Positions 1 through 7,374 of a DNA stretch of 20,144 bases are shown piece after piece (within the stretch, counting starts at the first letter, position 1; each line of letters starts with the position of its first letter). Made by a program: the position numbers and the translations under genes. Source of the stretch: Dechloromonas sp. (GTDB taxonomy: Bacteria; Pseudomonadota; Gammaproteobacteria; Burkholderiales; Rhodocyclaceae). Under the pieces are notes generated by a model, which was not told the origin of the DNA, ran no database searches, and saw nothing but the letters and a program-made list of their open reading frames with translations. The stretch covers positions 1 through 20,144 of the forward strand of contig JAFLDQ010000056.1 of assembly GCA_017302355.1 (NCBI GenBank). The letters are read 5' to 3'.

Positions 1-782
1 TCGACGCCATCACCCTGCTCGCCCTGCGCATGGGCTTCGCGCTGCCGGTCTTCCTGTGGGTCGGCCTGGCCCACCAGCGTGCGGGCGCAAGTCTTTCGGG
101 CGGCGACTGGGGGCGACTGTTCGTGCTCGGCTGCCTCGGCTACTACGGGGCCAGCATCCTCGATTTCTGGGGGCTGCAGTTCATTTCCGCGGGGCTGGAA
201 CGGCTGATCCTGTTCACCTACCCGACGCTGACCATCCTGATCGGCGTGCTGTTCCAGGGCAAGACGTTTTCCCGCCGCGAGGGCGTTGCGCTCGCGCTCT
301 GCTACACCGGCATCGGCTTCGCGTTCATGCACGACCTCGGCCAGGGCGATTCGCGGAGCGTCTGGATCGGCGGCGCCCTGGTTTTCGGCTCCAGCGTTTC
401 CTATGCGCTCTACCTGTCGGGCAGCGCGGCGATGATCGGCCGTCTTGGCGCCATGCGTTTTTCGGCGCTGGCGATGCTGATGTCGTCCGGGGTCACGCTG
501 CTGCATTTTGCCGCTTCCCATCCGTTGACCGCATTCATCCAGCCGCTGCCGGTCTACGGCTGGGGGCTGGCGATGGCCTTGTTCGCCACCGTCGTCCCGG
601 TCTTTGCCCAGTCTGCCGCCATCCGCAGCCTCGGGGCCGGGCGCACCTCGCTGTTCGGCATGGTCGGGCCGCTGCTGACCATCGGCTTCGGCTGGTGGCT
701 GCTCGACGAGTCGATCTCGCTCGCGCAGATTGCCGGCGCCGCGCTGGTGCTGCTCGGGATTCTCATGGTTTCACGGCGCTGA
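1..782 (+). CDS. EamA/DMT-family inner-membrane transporter, 5'-truncated by the window edge
   Basis: This is the C-terminal part (about 259 codons) of a drug/metabolite-transporter superfamily permease. The frame is already open at the left edge: codons before the first ATG (position 30) read DAITLLALRMGFALP, a typical early EamA segment, so that ATG is internal and the true start lies outside the window. The protein is almost entirely hydrophobic helices. It has a second EamA-like half around residues 120-250 counted from ATG 30, ending in a final helix with GAALVLLGILMVSRR. EamA proteins usually have about 300 residues and 10 helices, so only the first one or two helices are missing. The substrate cannot be told from sequence; the family includes amino-acid and metabolite exporters. 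It converges on the pot operon with an 18-bp gap and no clear terminator hairpin between them. Confidence 0.85.
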   Translation, partial: DAITLLALRMGFALPVFLWVGLAHQRAGASLSGGDWGRLFVLGCLGYYGASILDFWGLQFISAGLERLILFTYPTLTILIGVLFQGKTFSRREGVALALCYTGIGFAFMHDLGQGDSRSVWIGGALVFGSSVSYALYLSGSAAMIGRLGAMRFSALAMLMSSGVTLLHFAASHPLTAFIQPLPVYGWGLAMALFATVVPVFAQSAAIRSLGAGRTSLFGMVGPLLTIGFGWWLLDESISLAQIAGAALVLLGILMVSRR

Positions 783-800
783 TCCGTAGGGGAGTGGCGC

Positions 801-1859
801 TCACTTCACCTTGATTTCGGTCCATAGCCGCGACATCAGGCGGCGCTGCTTCGGTTCGAGGTCGTGCAGCATTTCCAGCCGCTGCAACGTCTCCGGCGGC
901 GGGAAGATGGCCGGCTCGCCGGCAACTTCCGGGCGGATGAACGGCAGCGCCGCCCGGTTGGGGTTGCCGGCGCCGATCAGGTTGGAAACGTCGGCGGCGT
1001 TTTCTCCCTGCAGCATGAAGTCGATGAAGCGATGCGCCAGGTCGGGGCGGCGGGAAGACTTGTGGATGACGAAGTTGTCGACCGCCAGCACTGCGCCTTC
1101 CTTCGGAATGGCGAAGCCAATGGCGAATGGCCGCCCCGCCGCTTTGGCATCCTCGCGGGCGCGGAACATGTCGCTGGAGTAGCCGTGGGCGACCCAGATG
1201 TTGCCGATCGCCAGATCCTTGATGTAGGTGCTGTTGGAGAAGGTCGCCCAGTAGGGCTTGGCGCGCAGGATCAGGTCGCGCGCCGCTTTCCAGTGTTCCG
1301 GGTCGGTATCGCCGATCGCGTGGCCGAGGTAGCGCAGCGCCGCCGCCATCAGCTCGCGGTGGCTGTTGAGGACGGTGACCTTGCCCTTGAGTTTCTTGAG
1401 GTATGCCGGCTCGAAGATGAGCGCCCAGGTGTCGGTCGGCAGGTCGAGTTCGGCCAGCCTGGTCACGTTATAACCGAGCAGCGTGACCGTCGTGGCATAC
1501 GGGACCGAGTAGCGGTTGCCCGGGTCGTACCAGGCATTGGCGAAGGCCGGACCGATGTTGGCGAAATGCGGCAGGCGGGCGCGATCGAGCGGCCGCAGTT
1601 CGTTCTTGCGGATCAGCGTCTGCACGGCGTTGCCGGTTGGCACCAGCAGGTCGTAGCCGGTCGCTCCCGCTTCCAGCTTGGCCAGCATTTCCTCGTTGTC
1701 CGAGTAGTAGTCCTGCTGCAGCCGGCAGCCGCACCAGGCCTCGAAGCGGGATGCCGTTTCGGCGGAGATGTAGTTGTTCCAGTTGTAGAGATAGAGTGTG
1801 TCTTCCGCCCGGGCGAAGCCGGCCAGGAAGCAGAGGAGCAGGGCCAGCGCCAGCTTCAT
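801..1859 (-). CDS. potD: Periplasmic polyamine-type substrate-binding protein (PotD/PotF family)
   Basis: 352 residues. It would bind spermidine/putrescine-like ligands in the periplasm and deliver them to the PotABC complex. The N-terminus is a Sec signal peptide (hydrophobic LALALLLCFLAGFA, likely cleavage after ARA, about residue 18), followed by TLYLYNWNNYI, the usual PotD/PotF opening. Further family features are SDNEEMLAKLEAG, a GYDLLVPTG segment and YSVPYATTVTLLGYN. I chose the ATG at 1859 because the signal peptide begins there and it overlaps the potC stop (ATGA), implying translational coupling. The frame is also open upstream, but that stretch lies inside potC. Oddity: the mature N-domain has a Cys-Gly-Cys (residues 43-45) where relatives usually have an ordinary TG-type turn. 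PotD versus PotF, and hence the ligand, cannot be settled by eye. Confidence 0.9.
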   Translation of the reverse strand: MKLALALLLCFLAGFARAEDTLYLYNWNNYISAETASRFEAWCGCRLQQDYYSDNEEMLAKLEAGATGYDLLVPTGNAVQTLIRKNELRPLDRARLPHFANIGPAFANAWYDPGNRYSVPYATTVTLLGYNVTRLAELDLPTDTWALIFEPAYLKKLKGKVTVLNSHRELMAAALRYLGHAIGDTDPEHWKAARDLILRAKPYWATFSNSTYIKDLAIGNIWVAHGYSSDMFRAREDAKAAGRPFAIGFAIPKEGAVLAVDNFVIHKSSRRPDLAHRFIDFMLQGENAADVSNLIGAGNPNRAALPFIRPEVAGEPAIFPPPETLQRLEMLHDLEPKQRRLMSRLWTEIKVK

Positions 1860-2632
1860 GTGGACTTCCTCAGGGTGTCCGGCGCGAAGCGCGAGGCGAG
1901 CGCGATCAGGGTCAGGGTCAACGCCATCAGCAGGGTCGAAATGGCATTGATTTCCGGGGTCACGGCGACCTTGATCAGCGAGTAGATCTGCAGCGGCAGC
2001 GTGGTGACGCCGACGCCGGCGACGAAGAAGGTGATGACGAAATCGTCGATCGACAGCGTGAAGCTCATCAGGAAGCCGGCGACGATCCCCGGCACGATCA
2101 GCGGGAAGGTGATCCGGGTGAAGGTCCGCCACGGTGTCGCGCCGAGGTCGCGGGCGGCCTCGAAGATGCTCTCGTCCATGCCGGCCAGGCGGGCGCGGAC
2201 GATGATGGCGACGAAGCCGATCGAGAAGGTGATGTGGGCGGCGAGGATGGAAAACAGGCCGAGCGTCAGGTCGAGCACTTGCCTGAAGAACAGCTGCAGC
2301 GAGACGCCGAGCAGGATTTCCGGCATCGCCACCGGCGTCAGCACCAGGAAGGGCAGGAAGCGCGGGCGCCAGCGGTGCAGCGAAATGCCGGCCATGGTGC
2401 CGAGAACGGTCGCGATCGTGCTCGAAACGATGGCGATCAGCAGCGAATTGGCGGCGGCCTGCAGCAGGTTGGCGTCGCCGAGCAGCTTGATGTACCAGCG
2501 CCCGGTGAAGCCGACCCACGAGGCGTTCAGTTCCGAGTCGTTGAACGAGAACAGCACGACGACGGCGAGCGGCACATAGAGGAAGGCGTAGGTCGCCAGC
2601 GTCGCGGCCCACAGCCAGAATCCACGCTTCAT
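1856..2632 (-). CDS. potC: Polyamine-type ABC transporter permease PotC
   Basis: 258 residues, about six transmembrane helices; the second inner-membrane permease of the PotABCD importer. The N-terminus MKRGFWLWAATLATYAFLYVPLAVVVLFSFN is the classic PotC/PotI first helix. The cytoplasmic EAA loop that docks on the ATPase is visible (EAARDLGATPWRTFTRITFP, around residues 160-180). It is followed by the PotC-type IDDFVITFF segment near residues 200-210. The ATG at 2632 overlaps the potB stop (ATGA), and its own stop overlaps the potD start in the same way, so the three genes are probably translationally coupled. The length is normal for PotC (about 260). Confidence 0.93.
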   Translation of the reverse strand: MKRGFWLWAATLATYAFLYVPLAVVVLFSFNDSELNASWVGFTGRWYIKLLGDANLLQAAANSLLIAIVSSTIATVLGTMAGISLHRWRPRFLPFLVLTPVAMPEILLGVSLQLFFRQVLDLTLGLFSILAAHITFSIGFVAIIVRARLAGMDESIFEAARDLGATPWRTFTRITFPLIVPGIVAGFLMSFTLSIDDFVITFFVAGVGVTTLPLQIYSLIKVAVTPEINAISTLLMALTLTLIALASRFAPDTLRKST

Positions 2633-3462
2633 AGCTGCCCCCGGTTGCGCGTCAGGGCCGAGGAAACACCGGCGACGGCCAGCACGGCCAGCGTCAGCAG
2701 CAGCGACAGGGCGGCGCCGAGCGGCCAGTCGCGGTTGTCGAGGAACTGCTCCTTGATCAGGTTGCCGATCAGCAGGTCGCCGGTGCCGCCCAGCAGTTCC
2801 GGCACCGCGAACATGCCCAGCACCGGGATGAAGACCAGCGCCGACCCGGACAGCACGCCGGGCAGCGACAGCGGCCAGGTGACGCGCCAGAAGCGCGCCC
2901 ACTTGCCGGCGCCGAGATCCTGCGCCGCTTCGAGGAGCGCCGGGTCGTGCTTTTCCAGGTTGGTGTACAGCGGCAGGATCATGAACGGCAGGTGCACGTA
3001 CACCATGCCGATGATGACGGCGACCGGGCTGTAGAGCAGGTCGAGCGGGCCGAGGATGATCATCCAGGCGTAGATGCGGATCAGGAAGTTGCTGGCGAAG
3101 GGCAGGATGACGAGCAGAACGAGGAGATCGCGCTGGCGCTGCGGGCTGCGCACGATCAGCAGCGCCAGCGGATAGGCGAGGACGAGGCAGAGCAGCGTCG
3201 TCAGGCCGGCGACGGCGAAGGACTTGGCGAGGATCCAGGCGTAGATGAGGTCGTCGAAGACGAAGCGGTAGGCGTCGAAGCTCAGGCCGCGTTCGGCGAG
3301 CGGGGCGAGGCCGCCGAATTCGCCGGGCTCGCGGAAACTGGCGGCGGCCATGATCAGCGCCGGGATCAGGAAAAAGATGACGAGGAAGAGCGCCGGCGGC
3401 AGCGTCACCAGCCAGCGCGTCAGTTGCCCGCCCTTGTCAGTTCTGGAGGAAGACGCCGGCAT
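2629..3462 (-). CDS. potB: Polyamine-type ABC transporter permease PotB
   Basis: 277 residues, about six transmembrane helices; the first inner-membrane permease of the PotABCD importer. A first helix (LPPALFLVIFFLIPALIMA) is followed by a periplasmic loop. The EAA loop reads EAAQDLGAGKWARFWRVTWP, near residues 180-200, and the C-terminal part has VFIPVLGMFAVPELLGG, typical of PotB/PotH. Two ATGs are adjacent (3465 and 3462). I chose 3462 because a GGAG Shine-Dalgarno sequence sits 5 nt upstream of it and only 2 nt from the other. The start lies inside the potA 3' end (26-bp overlap). The frame stays open much further upstream, but that extension is arginine/serine-rich antisense-like sequence within potA and is not part of the protein. 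Confidence 0.92.
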   Translation of the reverse strand: MPASSSRTDKGGQLTRWLVTLPPALFLVIFFLIPALIMAAASFREPGEFGGLAPLAERGLSFDAYRFVFDDLIYAWILAKSFAVAGLTTLLCLVLAYPLALLIVRSPQRQRDLLVLLVILPFASNFLIRIYAWMIILGPLDLLYSPVAVIIGMVYVHLPFMILPLYTNLEKHDPALLEAAQDLGAGKWARFWRVTWPLSLPGVLSGSALVFIPVLGMFAVPELLGGTGDLLIGNLIKEQFLDNRDWPLGAALSLLLTLAVLAVAGVSSALTRNRGQL

Positions 3463-4522
3463 CATGTCTCCATTCGACGCTGACCCGATCCCCGATTTCG
3501 TGGAAGCGCGCCCGCCCCGGCCCGGCGTTGGTCGCCAGCGCCTCGAGCAGCAACCCGCTGTCGAGGCGGACCTTGTAGACCGTGACGTCGCCGCGATAGA
3601 GATACTCGCCGATGGTCCCCGAGAAATGGTTCTTGAGTCCGATGCGCTCGGCATGAGCCGAGATGCGCAGGTGTTCGGGGCGGATCGCCAGCGTCCCGCG
3701 CGTTCCGGTCACCGCCGGCGCAAGCGGCGGCGCGGTGATCTCGCCGAGGCCGGCAGCGTCCAGGCGCAGCCCGTGCCGGTTCGCTTCGAGCACTTCCGCC
3801 GAAATCAGGTTGATGGTGCCGATGAAGTCGGCGACGAAACGGCTTTTCGGAGTGCAATAGAGAGCTTCGGGAACGTCGAGTTGCTCGATGCGTCCAGCGT
3901 TCATGACGGCAATCCGGTGCGACAGGGCCAGCGCTTCCTGCTGGGCGTGGGTGACGAAAACGAAGGTGACGCCGACTTCGCGCTGCAGTGCGATGAGTTC
4001 GCCCTGCATGCGCTCGCGCAGCTTCGCATCGAGCGCGCCGAGCGGTTCGTCGAGCAGCAGCAGGCGCGGCTTGTTGACCAGTCCGCGGGCCAGCGCGACG
4101 CGCTGTTTCTGGCCACCCGACAATTCGTGCGGAAAGGCGTCGCCCTTGTCCTCCAGATGCACGAGCGCCAGCGCCTCGCTGGTCCGCCGCCGGATCTCGT
4201 CGCGCGAGCGGCGGGCCATTTCGAGCGGGAAGGCGATATTGCCCGATACGGTCAGATGCGGAAACAGCGCGTAGCTCTGGAACACCGTATGCACCGGCCG
4301 CTTCTCCGGCGGAATCGCGGCCAGCGGCTGGCCGTCGAGAAAGAGCTCGCCTTCGTCCGGCTGGTCGAAACCGGCGATCATGCGCAGGATGGTCGTCTTG
4401 CCGCAGCCCGAGGGGCCGAGCAGGGTGAAGAATTCCCCGGATTCGATGTCGAGTGACACATCCTTCACCGCTTCCAGTCTGCCGAAGCGGCGGGTAATGC
4501 TCCTGATTTCGAGAAGGGCCAC
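3437..4522 (-). CDS. potA: Polyamine-type ABC transporter ATP-binding protein PotA
   Basis: 361 residues, the usual PotA length. It hydrolyses ATP on the cytoplasmic face to power import through PotB/PotC. Visible motifs are Walker A GPSGCGKTT (residues 36-44), Q-loop in VFQSYALFPHL (about 80-90), ABC signature LSGGQKQ (134-140), Walker B LLLLDEP (154-160), D-loop GALDAKLR and H-loop FVTHAQQEAL. A C-terminal TOBE/regulatory domain includes AIRPEHLRI. The start is a GTG at 4522; no in-frame ATG gives a better start, and the Shine-Dalgarno is weak (AGG about 9 nt upstream). It is the first gene of a four-gene operon with all junctions overlapping. A consensus TATAAT lies about 33 nt upstream. 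In Rhodocyclales such systems may serve putrescine or spermidine; the ligand is inferred from family only. Confidence 0.95.
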   Translation of the reverse strand: MALLEIRSITRRFGRLEAVKDVSLDIESGEFFTLLGPSGCGKTTILRMIAGFDQPDEGELFLDGQPLAAIPPEKRPVHTVFQSYALFPHLTVSGNIAFPLEMARRSRDEIRRRTSEALALVHLEDKGDAFPHELSGGQKQRVALARGLVNKPRLLLLDEPLGALDAKLRERMQGELIALQREVGVTFVFVTHAQQEALALSHRIAVMNAGRIEQLDVPEALYCTPKSRFVADFIGTINLISAEVLEANRHGLRLDAAGLGEITAPPLAPAVTGTRGTLAIRPEHLRISAHAERIGLKNHFSGTIGEYLYRGDVTVYKVRLDSGLLLEALATNAGPGRARFHEIGDRVSVEWRHDAGVFLQN

Positions 4523-4554
4523 GATGAGCGCCTGAATCTGCCGAGCGAGAGTTC

Positions 4555-4560
4555 ATTATA
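4555..4560 (-). promoter_or_regulatory. Probable sigma-70 -10 box for the pot operon
   Basis: A perfect TATAAT on the minus strand lies about 33 nt upstream of the potA GTG, with TGC just before it, close to an extended -10. No convincing -35 is found 16-18 nt further upstream. It sits in the 111-bp divergent gap between potA and the PTS operon. A start point near 4548 would give a 5' leader of roughly 25 nt. Confidence 0.55.
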
Positions 4561-4621
4561 AGCATTGCCGGGCGCGGCGGATTCGGGCGCCCGCGCGATG
4601 TCGACCGTGGGCGGTCTGGGT

Positions 4622-4627
4622 TAGAAT
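4622..4627 (+). promoter_or_regulatory. Probable -10 box (TAGAAT) of the PTS operon, leaderless spacing
   Basis: TAGAAT is followed by exactly six bases and then the EIIA ATG, so a normal start point 7 nt after the -10 box would fall on the A of the ATG. No Shine-Dalgarno exists between box and start codon. The -35 side is poor: TCGACC at 4601-4606 matches four of six positions but with a 15-nt spacer. The same arrangement recurs before the tonB-like gene. Confidence 0.5.
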
Positions 4628-4633
4628 CGCGCC

Positions 4634-5023
4634 ATGATCGGCATCCTTCTCATTACTCATGGCAGCTTCGGCGAGGCGCTGGTGCAGAATGCCTGCCACG
4701 TGCTCAACAAGCGCCCGGTCCAGGTCAACCAGCTCGGTGTTTCGGCGCAGGACGACCCGCTCGACCTGCTGCCGCTGGCCCGCCAGATGCTTGCCTTGGT
4801 CGACGACGGAGAGGGCGCGCTGGTGCTCACCGACGTTTTCGGCGCCACCCCCGCCAACCTGGCGCTGAAGCTCCTCGAACCGGGGCGCGTCGAGGGCCTG
4901 ACCGGCGTCAACCTGCCGATGCTGCTGCGGGCGCTGACCTATCGCGAGAAGGGTATGGAGATCGTGCTGCAACGTGCCCGCGACGGTGGTCGCGATGGCG
5001 TTATCAACATGCTGGAGCATTGA
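4634..5023 (+). CDS. PTS mannose-family EIIA component, probably regulatory
   Basis: 129 residues. EIIA(Man)-fold protein that accepts a phosphoryl group from HPr on His9, seen in the N-terminal motif MIGILLITHG. The GALVLTDVFGATPANLA segment (about residues 57-75) is typical of this family, which adopts a flavodoxin-like fold. A permease-linked mannose EIIAB would be about 320 residues with a IIB domain; this one has IIA only and no IIB, IIC or IID gene nearby, so it probably serves as a phosphorylation-state sensor rather than in sugar uptake. The ATG at 4634 is the only sensible start and appears leaderless. It is followed by HPr with a 2-bp gap. Betaproteobacteria often carry this incomplete PTS next to hprK; hprK is not in this window. 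Confidence 0.9.
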   Translation: MIGILLITHGSFGEALVQNACHVLNKRPVQVNQLGVSAQDDPLDLLPLARQMLALVDDGEGALVLTDVFGATPANLALKLLEPGRVEGLTGVNLPMLLRALTYREKGMEIVLQRARDGGRDGVINMLEH

Positions 5024-5025
5024 CC

Positions 5026-5295
5026 ATGCTGAGCAAGGAAACCGAGATCATCAACAGGCTGGGATTGCACGCGCGGGCTTCCGCCAAGCTCACCCAGCTC
5101 GCCGGCAAGTACAGGAGCGAGGTGTGGATGGCCAAGGGGACGCGCCGGATCAACGCCAAGAGCATCATGGGAGTAATGATGCTGGCTGCCGGCAAGGGCG
5201 CGAAGGTCACGCTGGAAGTCGACGGGCCGGACGAGCAGGAGGCGATGGATGCCCTGCTCGCCCTGGTCGCCGACTGTTTCGGCGAAGGGGAATGA
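5026..5295 (+). CDS. ptsH: Phosphocarrier protein HPr
   Basis: 89 residues, normal for HPr. It shuttles phosphate from enzyme I to EIIA in the cytoplasm. The active-site histidine is His15 in NRLGLHARA. A serine at position 46 in AKSIMGVMML matches the regulatory Ser46 that HPr kinase phosphorylates in bacteria with HprK. The ATG at 5026 has GGAG eight bases upstream and follows the EIIA stop by two bases; an in-frame TTG at 5020 is unlikely. The gap to enzyme I is 4 bp, so EIIA, HPr and EI form one operon. Confidence 0.95.
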   Translation: MLSKETEIINRLGLHARASAKLTQLAGKYRSEVWMAKGTRRINAKSIMGVMMLAAGKGAKVTLEVDGPDEQEAMDALLALVADCFGEGE

Positions 5296-5299
5296 GCGC

Positions 5300-7054
5300 A
5301 TGAGTTTCATCCTGCACGGCCTTGGTGTCTCCGCCGGCATCGCCATCGGGCGCGCCATGCTCATGTCGCATGCGACCCTCGAGGTGTCGCACCTGACCAT
5401 TGCGCCGCGCATGGTGGACCGGGAAGTCGCCCGCTTCGATGCCGCCATGAAGGCCGTCAAGCGCGAACTGGAAGCGATGAAGGAGTCGGCCGAGAACGCG
5501 CCCGCCGAGCTGGGCGCATTCATCGACATCCACACGATGTTCCTCGATGACCCCGAACTCAGCGACAAGCCGCGGGCGATCATTCGCGAGCGGCGCTGCA
5601 ACGCCGAGTGGGCGCTGGTCCAGCAGATGGAGCGTCTGGTCGCCCAGTTCAGCAAGTTCGAGGATCCCTACCTGCGCGAGCGCAAGTACGATGTCAGGCA
5701 GGTCGTCGAGCGGGTCGTCAAGGAGCTTCTCGGCCACCCCGGCCGGCCGCTCATGAAGGCGGTCAAGGGGGTCAAGGAAGAAACCCTGATCGTCGTCGCC
5801 CATGACCTGTCGCCGGCCGATGTGATCGCCTTCAAGGACCATCGGTTCGCATCGTTCATCACCGACGTCGGCGGCGCCACCTCGCATACCGCGATTCTGG
5901 CGCGCAGCCTGGCGATTCCGTCGGTGGTCGGGATGGAAAACGCCCGCTCGATGATCCGCGACGGCGAGCCGCTGATCGTCGATGGATCACGCGGCGTCGT
6001 CATCGTCAATCCCGACCAGCGGGTGCTGGAAGAGTACCAGCTGCGCAAGAACCAGATCGAGCTGGAGAATTTCAAGCTCAAGCGGCTGAAGACGGCCAGG
6101 TCGCAGACCATCGACGGCATCGGCATCCAGTTGTTCGCCAACATCGAGTTGCCCGGGGACGTGCCGGCCGCGCTCGACGGCGGCGCCGAAGGCGTCGGCC
6201 TGTTCCGCACCGAATTCCTCTTCCTCGACCGGGGCGACATGCCCGATGAGCGCGAGCAGTACGAGGCCTACAAGAAGGTCGTCAAGGGCATGGAAGGACG
6301 CCCGGTGACGATTCGCACCTTCGATCTCGGCAACGACAAGGACATCCACCCGGACGAGATCGGCGACCGCGTCAAGACCAACCCGGCGCTGGGGCGCCGC
6401 GCCATACGCCTGTCGCTGGCCGAGCCAAGGATGTTCCAGACCCAGTTGCGCGCCATCCTGCGCGCGACGAAATACGGGCCGATCAAGCTCCTCATCCCGA
6501 TGCTCGCCCACGCCCATGAAATCGACCAGACGCTGGCCGCGCTGGAGCAGGCCAAGTCAAGCCTGCGTGGCGAAAAGGTTCCCTTCGACGAGAACATCGA
6601 GGTTGGCGGCATGATCGAGATTCCGGCGGCGGCGCTGGCTGTCGGCCTCTTCCTGCGCCGCCTCGATTTTCTGTCGATCGGCACCAACGACCTGATCCAG
6701 TACACGCTCGCCATCGACCGTTCCGACGAGCAGGTATCCAGTCTCTACGACCCGCTGCACCCGGCGGTGCTGATGCTGATCGCGCACACGCTGGCCAGCG
6801 CCGAGAAGGTCGGCATCCCGGTGTCGGTCTGCGGGGAGATGGCCGGCGATCCGAAGATGACGCGCCTGTTGCTCGGCATGGGGCTGCGCATCTTCTCGAT
6901 GCATCCATCGCAGATTCTCAAGGTGAAGAGTCGCGTGCTCAAGGCCGACGTCAACGAGATCGTCCCCAGCGTGCGCCGCATGTTGCGCCTCGATGAACCG
7001 GCCAAGCTGCGCGAGGCGCTGGAAAGGCTGAACGCCGCGGTGGCGACCGCCTAG
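5300..7054 (+). CDS. ptsI: PTS enzyme I (phosphoenolpyruvate-protein phosphotransferase)
   Basis: 584 residues, close to the E. coli protein (575). It autophosphorylates from PEP and passes the phosphate to HPr. The order is an N-terminal HPr-binding helical domain (about 1-140), the swivelling phosphohistidine domain with GGATSHTAILARSLAIP (active His196), and a C-terminal PEP-binding TIM barrel (about 255-560). The barrel contains GVGLFRTEFLF, RTFDLGNDK, the SIGTNDLIQYTLAIDR segment and the catalytic Cys511 in VCGEMAGDP. There is no N-terminal GAF domain, so this is the sugar-type EI rather than the PtsP nitrogen type. Start ATG 5300 has GGGG about 10 nt upstream; upstream in-frame codons lie inside ptsH. 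It is the last gene of the PTS operon. Confidence 0.96.
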   Translation: MSFILHGLGVSAGIAIGRAMLMSHATLEVSHLTIAPRMVDREVARFDAAMKAVKRELEAMKESAENAPAELGAFIDIHTMFLDDPELSDKPRAIIRERRCNAEWALVQQMERLVAQFSKFEDPYLRERKYDVRQVVERVVKELLGHPGRPLMKAVKGVKEETLIVVAHDLSPADVIAFKDHRFASFITDVGGATSHTAILARSLAIPSVVGMENARSMIRDGEPLIVDGSRGVVIVNPDQRVLEEYQLRKNQIELENFKLKRLKTARSQTIDGIGIQLFANIELPGDVPAALDGGAEGVGLFRTEFLFLDRGDMPDEREQYEAYKKVVKGMEGRPVTIRTFDLGNDKDIHPDEIGDRVKTNPALGRRAIRLSLAEPRMFQTQLRAILRATKYGPIKLLIPMLAHAHEIDQTLAALEQAKSSLRGEKVPFDENIEVGGMIEIPAAALAVGLFLRRLDFLSIGTNDLIQYTLAIDRSDEQVSSLYDPLHPAVLMLIAHTLASAEKVGIPVSVCGEMAGDPKMTRLLLGMGLRIFSMHPSQILKVKSRVLKADVNEIVPSVRRMLRLDEPAKLREALERLNAAVATA

Positions 7055-7179
7055 CAGCCTGCCGCAGTCGCATCGCGGACGGCGATCGCCCCGCTGTCGT
7101 CCTTGCGCTGTCCCGGCGCGCCCTTCGCAAATCCGGGAGATACCCGGCATGCCCCTGGGGCCATCGAAGCGGTGGGCAT

Positions 7180-7203
7180 GGCCGTTCCTTGTCGGGAACG
7201 GCC
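7180..7203 (+). terminator. Stem-loop downstream of ptsI, possible transcription end
   Basis: GGCCGTTCC (7180-7188) and GGAACGGCC (7195-7203) form a perfect 9-bp stem with a 6-nt loop. No T-run follows, so a classical intrinsic terminator is not shown; it may be a processing or stability hairpin. Just upstream, CATGCCC (7148-7154) and GGGCATG (7174-7180) form another inverted repeat touching this one. Confidence 0.35.
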
Positions 7204-7323
7204 GCGGAATGGATCCGGAAATCGAATGAGCGGCCTGGCGCAACGCGCTGCCCGACCTGACTTCCCTGCTTGGAACCGGACGAATTGCCGCGGCGTTTTG
7301 TCACATTCCCAGCTGCGCTCATC

Positions 7324-7353
7324 TTGACGACAATACGCGCCCACCGATTTATC
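7324..7353 (+). promoter_or_regulatory. Weak sigma-70-like promoter candidate for the receptor gene
   Basis: TTGACG (7324-7329) is separated by 18 bases from TTTATC (7348-7353). The -35 is good (5/6) and the -10 poor (3/6). It would start transcription about 15 nt before the ATG, just ahead of the GGGAG ribosome site. A weak -10 would suit an activated gene, but no regulator site was recognised. Confidence 0.3.
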
Positions 7354-7374
7354 AAAGAGCACTGGGAGCGTTTC

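Larger units (their letters stand above)
7055..7374. other. 320-bp intergenic region between ptsI and the receptor gene
   Basis: I see no convincing gene here; ORFs crossing it on both strands have arginine-rich antisense-like composition. It holds two stem-loop candidates (7148-7203) that may end the ptsI transcript, and a weak promoter close to the receptor gene. The cobalamin-riboswitch core (GCCACTG box and surrounding helices) was looked for and not found. Confidence 0.5.

Noticed and set aside
1637..3034. 465-codon plus-strand open frame across potB, potC and potD
   Set aside because: Arg/Gly/Glu-rich shadow of the minus-strand pot genes, with no domain or ribosome site.
7055..7374. 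Cobalamin riboswitch upstream of the TonB-dependent receptor
   Set aside because: No B12-box or other conserved core of that riboswitch was found, and the receptor's motifs suggest copper rather than cobalamin.
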